From Acridotheres tristis (Eukaryota > Chordata > Aves > Passeriformes > Sturnidae), in the NCBI GenBank assembly GCA_037013685.1, contig CM072891.1:13926501-13990500 (forward strand): a stretch of DNA of 64,000 bases, in the 5' to 3' direction. The translations under genes were made by a program, and so were the position numbers. The notes beneath the pieces are model-generated. The model saw nothing but the letters and a program-made list of their open reading frames with translations, was not told where the DNA came from and did not search any database. Position 1 is the first letter of the stretch. Every line of letters begins with the position of its first letter. Shown here piece by piece: positions 20,701-31,325 of this stretch.

Positions 20701-23700
20701 TGGTTTAACAGAGATAAATTCAGGCCTGTAAATATTTGCTTTATACAAAGAAGAGGGGATGCCGAATTTTGTGGAAATAAAGCAATTTTTCTCAACCTAG
20801 ATCTATTTTGTGTACATTGAAATGATTAGAGGTATATCCACTTAACTGTCACCTACTGTAACCATGGAACAAGACAAAGATCCTGTCATTGCCAATGTGA
20901 AAATTAATACCTATATGTTCTACCCATCCACTCAGAATCTCATAGAATCTGCATCTCAGAGAATATTATGAATCATGATGAAACTGGGAACCCATATTCA
21001 TATACTTCTTTGTCTTTACAGATACAGAGAAACTAAGAGGAAAAGAACTCAGCTTCCTACCAGGGAAACACAGTGCCATAGTGTTTCCTTGGATTACTGA
21101 AAAATAAAACTTGCATTCCTTGATGCAAGTTGTTTTGCCACCCCAGATGACTGCATGATCCCAGCACTCCCTTCTCCTTTCTTAAGTCCACCAATGTGTG
21201 TGAAGAACAGACTATTTGCCTGACTTGAAAGGTATTCACAGATAAATTCAGGGACAGCAAGTAGTCCACCAGATTCTGAAAGCTGTATCTGACTCAGGAT
21301 ATCTCAGCATTCCAAACTGACATACCTTTTAGCAAATTCCAGGTAATCCCGTAGCTCTGACAAGGAGTAAATGTCCCCAAGGGGATTTTGGGGATTCAGA
21401 AGAATTAAGGCCCTTACAGTGACACCCTGCAGAATACAAATACCATAGTATTAAGAGAGTGCCTATCATGGAATAAATTTTCAGCTCCTCTACTTGAGCA
21501 GTCCCTCACTTGAGTCTGACACAGGATTCCCCTGAAGCTTCCACCATGACTTTTCACCTCAAAGGTTAGATTTGCATGAGAAAACTGTCAGCCCCAAATT
21601 AAGATTTTATTTTTTTTTTACAATTAAATCATTTGCAAAGTGAAGTGAACAAAATGTTATAGAATTAATCTATGATTTTGAAAAGAGGGAATTGCTACCA
21701 CCAAGTAATTGGCTGCCACCTGGTCAAGCAATTAATGAGAAAGACGATCTCACATGTTCTCAGTATGGAAGTACTTTTTCTGAGCTGCATTAGTAATTGG
21801 GAAGTAATAAATTACTGAAGACTGCCATGAATTTGAAAATGCTTTGATCTTTAGGCCACTTCTGGAATGTGACATCTCCTATATATTGTAAACTTAGGTG
21901 GTAATGTGAAGCTCAGCTAAACTCACCTCTGCCCGGGCATCCTGCAAGGCTTTTTCCAGTTTTTCCACTGTAAGCTGAAAAGGCCGAGTGCTTGTTCCAG
22001 TAATCTGAAAGACATAAAAAAGATTAAAAAGGCAAAGTTGTTCCAATAGAGACTGCCTTGAGCCAATCCACTGAGAAATGTTCCCTGAGAGAAAATAAAC
22101 CCTCAACAATAATGACCCAGCCACCACCTTCTTATCCTTTTATACTACAGAGAGAACAAATAAATCAATAAGTAAAACCAAAGGAAAGGCCATCATAGAC
22201 TTTTCTTGCTAAAAACCAGGATTTTCTTGCTATCCTTGAATAACTAAAGCAATGCAGGATTTCCATCTGCTCTCTTCAAGGTTCAAAATGGTAATTTTTT
22301 CCCTTTCAAGGACTTTCATTGGGAGTAAGATACAAGAAAAGGACAAAACTGGAATCTAGATTCATTGTCTCAAGTGACTTTCTCATAAACTATGTGCCCA
22401 TTTTCCCAGCAATTATCTGTGTAAATGTCCACTGGCTGTAGTGCACCCTTGTTCTGAGAACTGCTTGCAGAGGTGCCCAAAGCTCAGTTTTTCCAGTTTA
22501 ACTACAGAGGTTGTTATTCCCTTCTCTCAGATCTTACCTTACTGTCTAAATAGACATACACCAGCTTGACATTACCATAGAGGAAGACACTCTGGGTAAT
22601 ACCACCATAAAAGGGAGTAGCAATCAGAACAGCTTCTGGAATAAAAAAAAAAAAGTTGGTCATCAACAGGTCACAGTCTTCTCTCCTAATGTGCTTCAGC
22701 TAAACATGAAAGCATTTTTACAATGGTGTCCTCTGGAAACACTGTAATTCTACTGCCTCTTTCTTCCCTTTATTTTTACATTAATTCTTTAATCTTCTGC
22801 AAGGGCCCAGGTAACCATGAGTATAGCCCATGTCTAGTCTGGCAAACTAAGACAGAGCACCACAAAAATAGTGAAGGCAGACAGGGCAGGCATCAAGTGC
22901 ATGACATCTGCAGACCCTGGAAATGAAGAATATCACAGCACTACTTTGCAGGAAACAAGAACTTCACAGCAGGCCAGTGCCAATTCCACTACTTCACTTC
23001 TGTGTAACAGTATTTAAACAAAATAACATTATTTCCCAACAGAAAAAAACCAAACCAAGCCAAAACTATGTTCCTACCATCTACTTACCCCCTGGATCAC
23101 AAAGGACTGTAGCTAATGCAGAAAATAAAGAGCCACAACCATTTAAAACAATCACCTACAGAAGAAAGAGAGAATCTAGTGATAAATCCATACATAGAAA
23201 GTCAAGACATTAAAATCATAATTCCTGACAATATCACTGAAATAATTTTTCTCTCTAATTCTCCATTAGAATTTTCCTGCTGAAATCCCACTTCTACCAG
23301 AATAACTTTAATCCTGTTCTTTCACAGACACGTTGTTTTGGTGCCATTTTTGATTCTAATAAGCAATTAAGAAAAAAAACAGGCTTAAAGTAGGGAAAAA
23401 GTTGGGGAGCAGTTCTGAAATGCTAGTAAAGCAAAATACTTTTCAACATTTAATATGTGTTATCATATATTCATGGAAACAGCAGTTTTGACTTCCTGCC
23501 AAATTTATGCAGAAGTGGAAACCACTGTCTCGTACAGAAGCAGGCTTGACTCCTGTTTCTACAGGACAAATGCTCACAGGTGCCATGAGTTTCATTCCAA
23601 GTATCAGGAAGAATCTGGTGCCTTGAAGAGGCAGTGATCAGCAAAGTGACCAGTGGTAACCTCAGCTCACATAAAGTACGGGGTTCTGTTGAATTACCAC

Positions 23701-26700
23701 AGACAGAAGAGCAATGGCTGCACCAGCTCCTGCTGCCTTCAGCACTCAGCAGAGACAGGAGTCCCTGACCTCCACAGGCCCCTGCATCCAGGCTGTATCT
23801 CTCACAAGTCAGCAAGTCCTGCAGAATCAGGCCCTGATGTCTTTCTAGTTACACTGCTACAAATTTTACAGGTTAGAACTAACTCTTGGTTCAATTAGAA
23901 ATCTTTGTCTTGAGATATAACAGAGGAATTCAATGAGATGGAACTGAAACAGTGGGCACTCTGTCAAGGCTGAGGGATACAGGCATGAGCTAAATAGGGA
24001 GATCAAAATATACAGCCCCATTGAGAGTACCAGCAGGAGGAGCTGGCACACAGAAGTGAAACAAGAGGCAAACATACAGTAGACCTGAAGTGTTTTGGCA
24101 GAACTGTGCATCAAAAACTATTGAAATGAAGAATCAATCTCATTTACATGATAACAGCTTGCATTTGTTAAAAAAACCTAGAATTTGAAACTGTTTCCCA
24201 ACAAATGGCAATACATTAGATCAGACACCAATGGACACTGGGTTACCTACATTCTCTGCTTTAAGAGGTGCAGGGGCCTTGCAGTAATAGGTCAAAAATC
24301 GAGCCACTTCTTCCCGTAAACTGAAAAATACACAAAAGGAAATACTGATTCAAATATTCTCCAAGAGACTGGGCTTCCAAACCAGGTTCACATCTTAGGA
24401 AAGTCAAGTCAGGGACAATAAAGTCTGGTGAAAATAACTATTAAACAGGATAGCTCTGGCCCATGGAACAGACATGATTTTTACACTCAGCAGAGGTGCC
24501 ATAGATAATGTCTATGATGGTGAATGCATTTCTGATGAGCTTTAATCTGGCACAGAAAAGAACGATTAACAATCCCAAGTGTTCACCATGTTTCAAAGAA
24601 TTGTTTGGAGTTACCCAATTTGTTAATGCATACAAGTGTTCTCAAAACTCTGCTTCAGAATATTTGCATCTTCCCTCGCATAAAAGGATTTTTAACTGGA
24701 TGGTAGGACAGCTAATGCAAAGTTTTGCAAAGAAAAAGAGACCTAGAAAAGTTTTAACTAGAGAATGTAGCAGAAAAGGTTTGTATTCATCCATTCTGTT
24801 TATTAAACAAGTAGTCAAAATGAGAAGTGTTACAGAAAGACTTACAACAGATGTCCTTTCCAGTCAGGATACTGAAGCAGTGAAGGGTCCATCAGATTCA
24901 TATCAGCCTGTGTCAGCTGGGAGAAATGAGAAGAATCATTAAAAGCACAGTTACTGATTAGGGAAATATGGAGATAGAGAGAATCCATGCACAGGCACAA
25001 CCTGCACAGACACTTGTGCAACTTCAACAGTTGTAAAACTGGACTGAGAAAGCTACTGACCATGAAAATTAATGCAGCTTGGAGAAGTAAGGACCAGCAA
25101 ACTGATCTGTGATACCTTCAGGGTGTATGAACTGCAGGCTACTGTTAAGTTATAGCAGCCAAAACTTCACTGCACAGAAATCTACAAAAAGGATGCAAAC
25201 AGGCAACACATGATGCCCATAACCAAGGCGCCTGCAAAAAGGCTTTCTCACCAAATGAAGCAAACCCAAGTTTTGCCTAAGCTCTGAAAACAACAGCTTT
25301 TAGCTGGAAAAATAAGTCTCAGCTGTGAAAGTTCAGGTCTAGACTGTCAAAAAGAGTTAGAAAGGAATTTGAATGAGAGTCAGATGTATTTTCTTTAATA
25401 AACTTTCAATATATTATTTTTTTAATTAATTACAGCTCTCATTTATGTCTCAGTTCAAAGTTACTGCAGCTTCTTCAGATTTACATTTCTGATCAGTTTG
25501 CTAAGTGTTGAAGTGCAACAGGAGCTTTTAAAAGACAGGAGAAAAATGAAATTATCTCCCTAATAATTATTCCCCAGGGCAGGCATTTTGTTCCTTATGA
25601 GAAGTTCATTCTGATCTCAAAGACAGATTGACGTGAACTGTGGAGGTCCTTTTCAATATTTATAATTAGATAAAGTGTGTACACTGCTTTTACCTAAATA
25701 TTTTCAAGGTTATAAGTATCACATAATCCAGTTCTGTGAAGTTCCAAGGGAAAGCACAGTGTTGATACAGGCAGAGAGAACATTTTAGATAAACAAAAAG
25801 GTAATAAACAAGTATTATGTACAATGTCCCTTCCAAATATTTAATGGCATCCAAATATATGAGTTAATACTAAAAAAAGTAAAGGTGAAGGTGACACAAG
25901 TAGGTGATAGTGCAAGGGAAGGGGGAAATTCCACATGCAGTATGAAAGTTTCACACATGATAACAAAACCATAACATTTTCTATAGGTGTTTTAATAACT
26001 GGTGCCAAGCTCTGGAGTTTAAAGACAATGTCCCTGTCCCATGAAGAATTACAACCTGATATTAGAGGATAAAAGTTCCTTTATTCAGCTGTAAATGTTC
26101 TTGGAGTCTATGTAGTTCCAAGAACTGTGCCTCCTTACATCTCTCTCCTAAACTTATCTAGGGAATCAAACACCAAACATACCAGCAGACTTGGCCAAAA
26201 ATAACTATGAATTAATAAGAGGAGAACCCCTAAAAGTAATGTGTTAAGTATTCTCTAATTTAAAGGTCATAAGTTGAAAACAGAAACTGGATACATTATT
26301 CAGTGGCAGCAGTAAGTATTTTTAATACCAAATAGCAAAAAAATATTTGCCTACAATCCCAGCTGATGCTGCATTCAGTGAATCCACACTGTTACTCAAG
26401 GCTGTGAGGACTGAGGAGCTGGCAACAACATCTTTGTTCTGCTTGTTGCCACAAGCATGAGCACTATACCTGACAAAGTCTCAACTCACTTTCATAGAAG
26501 GGCTAATTAAGATACAGCTGACTACTGTCTCCCTCTGCACTGCTTACTGCAGACGTGGTGTTAGTTTAAAGGGGAAAGGACAGTGAAGGAAGGCAGGTAC
26601 CACCTATACAGCCCAGAAGGCACCTTTCTGTGCAGGCAGCAGCTCTGCCTTACCTGTTCTTTTAGCTGGAAGGCAGAACGGTGGGGTAGCATCCCCCAAG

Positions 26701-29700
26701 TCAGTGGAGTAGCAGGCACAAATAAAACAGGGAACATTTTGAGGGTGGGAAGCAGTGGAATGGGAGCAACCATGAACTTTACACTTCAGAGACTGACTAT
26801 CCAACTCTGAGTCACCTTCCCTCGCCACACACAGGTAGGAAAAAGTGCTACCTGCCCACCTCAAAGGCTGCCTTCCACCTGGGCAGTGATTTCAATGGAA
26901 ATCTAGAAACATTCCTCTACATAGTTCTGTTGTTTCCTTTTGACTTTTTCTACGTGTTCCACTCCTCTGCCTGGTGCAAAGACAGAACATACCAGCTGAC
27001 TCAGTCTGATTTTGAGAGATTTCACTGCTGCCACACTTGCACATTTCGGATGAATTCAGAACCAGGTGTCCAAGTTGTGTGACTTTATAATGGACAGATG
27101 TAAAGATACTCAATATTAAATAGAGTTCAAAACTAATTTCAAAACATCTGTATTAAATCACCTACTATAAGCAGGGGAAAATAAAATTCATCTTATTTTC
27201 ATCTAGTTTTCTGAAATAAGTACATCTCCAGAGGGAAACCCCTCAAGAAGAGGAAGAGAAAAACACCCATGTTCCTATCCTCCTGGAAAAATAAAATAAA
27301 TAAATGTACAAGTAGTTGTATTCAAAAGTGACTTCCAACAAATTTAAAATTCACTATGAAAAACTTTACCAGAGAAACCTGAGTAACAGTAACTCTAGGA
27401 AAGTGCAAGCTTTGAAGAGGAACTGCACAGCAAATTCAGTGTATTATTTTGGAATAGAACTTACCCGCTTGGACATCAGGTCAAAGCAGAGCTTGTTCTC
27501 ACTGGTGCCAAAGTTTATTATACCCTAGAAAAAGAAACAGTATTGTTTATAGACACATAAAACATGTGAGTACATCACTTTAGCTATCATTTCACTAAAT
27601 TGTCTCCAAAAGGCTTACCAAGGCAAAGTCAAAACACAGTTCACATAAAGTTCACCATATATAACTCAAGACACGCATCTATGTGTGTATGTTTCCATAT
27701 ATATCCCAAGCACTTGGCTTCTTAGTCAATAAACTGTCTGTAAATGAACTTGTACTAATAGTTTATATTACAGAACATGTTTAACTTAATCTTGAATTCA
27801 CTCACTATTATATGTAACTAAAAAAGAAATCCTAAAACAACTCGGAAAAAAACAAGGTTGACCCTCCAACAGCAGTTTTAAACAAGGTTTTGGATATATT
27901 TCTTTATCTTAAAAGCATTTGTTTACCATTAATTACTATTCCACTCTACTGATTTGCTAAAAAAACATAAGACATGTTGTCATGGTAAGTAGTTAAAATA
28001 ATGAATTTTCCCCTCTGGAGAGATGACCCTACGGTTCCAGGTTTATGATTTAGCCATATATAGCATGGCATTAAAAGAGTTCAAATCTACTAGTACATTC
28101 TCATTATTGGAAGAGTTTGGATAAATGAATTTCTAAAATGTGAAAGAAAATCTAAACAACTGTAAAGTTCTGATGTTATTAAAGTACAAGTCTAATTTTA
28201 GATATTTGTTTAAAAAAACTACCACCTACATAGATAACAGGTTGAAGAAGCAGCAGCCTGTACCTCATAATACACCAAAACTTCCCTGTGTGTTTCTAGT
28301 TTAACAATCTAGTTTTTACCCCAACAACACAGGGCAACTAAAGTCAGAGCTGATAATAAAATATTTTTAAAGTGTCAAGTAGTTCAGTATGTGAATGAAG
28401 GATCTAATTAAACGTAATCCACATATAAATTGTTATTTATATTTACTATACTTGTTACTCAGTAATAATTTGTCATGAACTATTAACATAGCCTTTGTGC
28501 CACAAGAGGGCTATGATGAGCTACTTAAACCTGAGCAGCTGAGTGCAAACAGGCAGAAAAAGTGCTGAGTGTTATTAACAGTAACTTTTTAAAAAAGGCT
28601 ACTACTTAGTAGCTCTACTTCCTGCATCCATCACCTGCAATAATCAGATAATCAGAGATGGTCCTCAGTGGGCAAAAGAGGTGATGAAGTGGAAGGAGGA
28701 ACATGAGCTCTATTCCTGCAGATTTCTTACATCTTTCAAGGTCTGCTACTGCTATTACTACCCTGATAAAGAAATCAGACCTGAACACAGCATTCATCTT
28801 TGGTATCTAGATGATCCGCAAAGCTACTTTCACTTTCTTTTCCTCAAACAAACAGTTTGACTCACCTTGTATTAGTGAGATCAAAAAAAACCCCCACACT
28901 TTTAGCACATCTGTCAGCAAACCTCTAAGAAGCCATTTTTCCTAACAAGGAAGCCAGGGAAACACTTTGAGGTTCTTACTCACATTCGGGTTCTTGTCTT
29001 CATCATACTTGTCAGCGTGATAGGCTTTGTACCCTTCCTCAGTGGAGCCCTGAAAAATGGTGGCAAAGTTGCCACGAGCAGAGAGGTAGGGGCTTCTCTG
29101 GAAGCCGCTGGGGTTACAGAAGCTGTGCATGTCCACCCTCCTCTTGGCAAGCGGCCGAACCCTCATCTCTTGCAGGTTGCTCCCTCTTCCTCCCATTCCC
29201 TCAAATTCAGACAGTGCCTGGCTGAAGTCCAAACCCTGAGGCATGGCAACAGAGGAGGAGCCACTATGGCTCTGCTTTAGGATGCTGAGCATTTGAGCAA
29301 AGACATTGAACATGCGAAACTCATGTTCCCGCTCCAGTTCAAAGCGGCGCTGCTCCAGTTGCATCCGACGCTCCTCCACGTCCAAATCTCGCTGAAATCT
29401 GCGTTCTTCCATCTGCAAAAAGCGCTCTTCCATGGCCCGCTGAGATGTCAGAGTCTTCAGCAGGAGATCATCCAGTGGGTCCCTCATGCGCTGGCCTTTC
29501 CGCTTTTTTCTCAGCCGATGCAAGGCAGAGAAGCCGGGCCGGGGAACAACATTCTGGATCCGTGATGAGTTTGCCATGTTCGGCTCACTGAAACCTGTGA
29601 ATACACAAAAGCAAAGAAGAAAAAGTGCAGCAAGCAAAGTGGCATGGGCATGCTTTGCTTCCTTCTCCTGCATGTCCTAAGAATGCCCTTTTATCTACCA

Positions 29701-31325
29701 TAGACTTTATAGAAAAAAACAAAGCAAAACCTGTCAGGTGCATCCTGAGGCGTGCAAACATTTTTTTAAGTTTGTTTTTAACATCACACATTGGGCACAC
29801 CATGATGCTGCCAGCACCAGCCCCTTATATGGCCTCTGTATTAACCTGAATGATCATCCCTCCACTAGGCTAACTATGCAAGCACCACTGCCAGGAGGAC
29901 ATACCATTTCTTCCTGACCTCAGACATTAACCTCACATTTGTTATCATCTCTTCTTGTCCAACAATTCATGATCTTCCATCAGCCTGTCCTAGACTGGTT
30001 TGAAATCCCCAGGATCCCCAGACTGTACCCTTCCCGGCAACTAAGCAATGCCAACTGCATTTTCAGTGCAGAAATCTCATCTCCTGTAAACAAATACACT
30101 GTTTCTGCCAGTGACTTTCAAAAACATCTTCTTTCCAAGTACCACTGAATAACTTAGAAAGTCAGGCAATAATTATTCCCAAGTATTCTTCACTGTTGAG
30201 TGGGCTAAAATATTAGATCTGGAATATATTTTGAAATAATGCAAGGAGAGTTTCATCTGCAGGTTTATAGTGCAACCACAGCAGAAGAGGGTATCCTGGT
30301 ACAGTTCAGCATGAGGACAGCAGACAGCTCCAGTTAAGTTCAAGTGATACCAAAAAAGCAAGCAAATGGGTTTTTTTCAATAAGGCAATTACATGTCAGC
30401 ATTATATGCAGAAATCTAAATAGCCCAGCTTATGGAGCCCTTTGAATTTCATACACATTTTGCCTAGATCAGTAATTCCAGACTATATTTACCTGCAGTG
30501 AGATACCTACATTTTGGGAATGCCCAAAACACCATGAATTCAGATATCAGCCTTCTATTTTCAAGCTTTTTGGGATGTGGAAAAACAAGGATCCAAATGT
30601 CATTGAGAAAACCAGGTGTCTATCTCTGCACCAGAAATAATCTTCTCTTTCTGGGAAAATGGGCTGGAATGTAAGAGGCTATCCCTACCTGAAGGTGAAA
30701 CACTGGTTTCAATGGGAATCTCCACCCTGGAGATGGGAGAGTCGTTCTGGGCCCTCTCCAAGAAGGCTCTCTCCATCTCCTGTTCTTCAGGGGAGCCCTG
30801 CTGGTAAGGCATGGCTTGTGGGGGCTCTGGGGTCAAGCTGTGGTCATCAGAGTTCACCTCCTCACATTTGATTTCCATCAGCTCAGGGTGCTGGGAGTGT
30901 CCAAAGGGCAGGGCCGAGGAGGCGAACTGGTGGTGGTAGCTCTCTACCATGCTGCCCTGCAGCACCTGCTGAGCCATCATGCTGCCGCTTAGGGAGCCAT
31001 AGGCCAGGGCCGGCCGGCTGGTCAGCACCCTGTCCATCACCTCGTAGAACTTCCACGTCCGCCCGCCCCGCGGGGCCTTGCTATTGTCCTTGATCCGCCG
31101 GTATTCCAGCTTCATCTTCTTGATCTTCTCGCGGCACTGGTCGCCCGTCCGGTGGATGCCCTTCTCCCGCAGCACCTCGGCGATGCGGTTGAAGACGTGC
31201 TGGTTGCGCAAGCAGCTCTCCAGCTCTATCTGCACCGACTCATCGGCCCAGAGCTGCAGCAGCTCCACCACCTCGGGGTCCGACCAGTTACTGCCGCGCT
31301 CGTACTTCTTCCCACGAAAATCCAT
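17481..31325 (-). CDS. ACCS: Myb/SANT-like domain fused to ACC-synthase-like PLP aminotransferase (15 exons, 888 aa)
   Basis: Joined exons (minus): 30689-31325, 28984-29594, 27465-27524, 24846-24916, 24251-24320, 23089-23155, 22538-22635, 21927-22004, 21326-21426, 20569-20658, 19544-19589, 19254-19395, 18517-18659, 17986-18139, 17481-17779. They total 2,667 bases with compatible phases and no internal stop. Residues 12-100 form a Myb/SANT-like trihelix (W14, W26, W91, F93), 242-245 a KKRK patch, and about 256-318 a charged coiled coil. Residues about 384-790 form a fold-type I PLP enzyme of the ACCS/ACCSL family, with Y515, N578, D606, Y609, Lys643 (Schiff base), R651 and R777 in the expected motifs. 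A 98-residue acidic/polar tail follows. The vertebrate family resembles plant ACC synthase, but the human protein was reported to lack that activity, so the substrate is unknown. Several motifs are closer to ACCSL than ACCS, so orthology to one paralogue is uncertain. In-frame TGA at 31455-31457 with no ATG in between supports the start at 31325, which has G at -3 and +4. Confidence 0.92.
17986..18139 (-). CDS. ACCS: ACCS exon 14
   Basis: 154 bases, residues 739-789 plus one base. Acceptor CTCTCCTAG, donor TTAG|GTGAGT. It contains GTFEEELLLWKRFLDNKVLL and ECSEPGWFRIIF, with Arg777 at the position of the substrate carboxylate-binding arginine. Confidence 0.95.
18517..18659 (-). CDS. ACCS: ACCS exon 13
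   Basis: 143 bases, residues 691-738. Acceptor CCTCTGGTCAG, donor AAAG|GTTGGT (a weaker GT site, fixed by frame and homology). It contains DWINQVYL, LKAAHTYVTDELKTLGVPFL and GFFVWMDFRK of the small C-terminal subdomain. Confidence 0.93.
19254..19395 (-). CDS. ACCS: ACCS exon 12
   Basis: 142 bases, residues 644-690 plus one base. Acceptor GTCTTCTGCAG, donor AGAG|GTGAGT. It opens with DFAVSGIRFGTLYTENQDVA. Arg651 is the conserved PLP phosphate ligand eight residues after the lysine. Confidence 0.95.
19544..19589 (-). CDS. ACCS: ACCS exon 11
   Basis: 46 bases, residues 628-643. Acceptor TTCTACATACAG, donor AAG|GTGAGT. It reads LPDPQRTHVMWGITK and ends exactly on the Schiff-base lysine (Lys643). 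The motif is GITK, where mammalian copies have xTSK. Confidence 0.94.
20569..20658 (-). CDS. ACCS: ACCS exon 10
   Basis: 90 bases, residues 598-627 plus two bases. Acceptor CCTTTTGCAG, donor GACAG|GTAAAA. It contains HVIVDEIYMLSVFDES with Asp606 (pyridine nitrogen) and Tyr609, as in all fold-type I enzymes of this subgroup. The FDES spelling is closer to ACCSL than to ACCS as I recall them. Confidence 0.95.
21326..21426 (-). CDS. ACCS: ACCS exon 9
   Basis: 101 bases, residues 565-597 plus two bases. Acceptor GTATTCTGCAG, donor AAAAG|GTATG. It contains ALILLNPQNPLGDIY, where Asn578 is the conserved PLP O3' ligand of the NPxNPxG motif. Confidence 0.95.
21927..22004 (-). CDS. ACCS: ACCS exon 8
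   Basis: 78 bases, residues 539-564, both borders phase 0. Acceptor TCTTTCAG, donor GCAGAG|GTGAGT. It contains TRPFQLTVEKLEKALQDARA, nearly identical to the mammalian family block. Confidence 0.95.
22538..22635 (-). CDS. ACCS: ACCS exon 7
   Basis: 98 bases, residues 506-538. Acceptor TTTATTCCAG, donor TAAG|GTAAG. It contains ATPFYGGITQ with the aromatic Tyr515 expected near the PLP ring, then LYGNVKLVYVYLDS. Confidence 0.95.
23089..23155 (-). CDS. ACCS: ACCS exon 6
   Basis: 67 bases, residues 484-505 plus one base. Acceptor TTCTTCTGTAG, donor GGGG|GTAAGT. It reads VIVLNGCGSLFSALATVLCD, the cofactor-phosphate loop region (NGCGS) of the fold. Confidence 0.95.
24251..24320 (-). CDS. ACCS: ACCS exon 5
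   Basis: 70 bases, residues 460-483. Acceptor TATTTTTCAG, donor GAAT|GTAGGT. It reads FLREEVARFLTYYC and then KAPAPLKAEN. A second GT four bases later (GTAG|GTAACC) would break the frame, so the first GT is chosen. Confidence 0.93.
24321..24845 (-). other. ACCS: ACCS intron 4
   Basis: Intron between exons 4 and 5. An ORF on the plus strand across it has no recognisable similarity. The neighbouring long introns (24917-27464, 27525-28983, 29595-30688) likewise show no extra exon or clear transposon. Confidence 0.7.
24846..24916 (-). CDS. ACCS: ACCS exon 4
   Basis: 71 bases, residues 437-459 plus two bases. Acceptor TTTCTCCCAG, donor TGTT|GTAAG. It contains PSLLQYPDWKGHL, the family motif in which Tyr and Asp sit before FLREEV. 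Confidence 0.95.
24917..27464 (-). other. ACCS: ACCS intron 3
   Basis: Largest intron of the gene, about 2.5 kb, AT-rich. Nothing recognised within it beyond short AT-rich simple sequence (for example near 27,285-27,305). Confidence 0.75.
27465..27524 (-). CDS. ACCS: ACCS exon 3
   Basis: 60 bases, residues 417-436, translating GIINFGTSENKLCFDLMSKR. Acceptor TTTTTCTAG, donor CGG|GTAAGT, both borders phase 0. This is the strongly conserved GTSENKL block at the start of the aminotransferase domain. Confidence 0.95.
28984..29594 (-). CDS. ACCS: ACCS exon 2: basic patch, coiled coil, and start of enzyme region
   Basis: 611 bases, residues 213-416. Acceptor GTATTCACAG, donor GAAT|GTGAGTAAG, phase 0 at its end. 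It contains RLRKKRKGQRMRD (about 239-251), a heptad-rich ERRF/ERRM/QRRF coiled coil (about 256-318), and, in the same open frame, the family arm EEGYKAYHADKYDEDKNP (about residues 397-415) that precedes GIINLGTSENK in ACCS/ACCSL. It is the physical link between the DNA-binding half and the enzyme half. Confidence 0.92.
30689..31325 (-). CDS. ACCS: ACCS exon 1 (coding): Myb/SANT-like DNA-binding domain
   Basis: 637 bases, residues 1-212 plus one base, ending at donor TTCAG|GTAGGG. The domain begins GSNWSDPEVVELLQLWADES and ends with GRTWKFYEVMDRVL. This spacing of Trp and aromatic residues over about 90 residues, with a QCREKIKKMK helix in between, is typical of the Myb_DNA-bind_4/trihelix family found in ZSCAN20/29-type and MSANTD-type proteins. 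The rest is a low-complexity, Ser/Glu/Pro-rich linker. The start ATG is in a good context and lies inside the CpG island. Confidence 0.9.
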
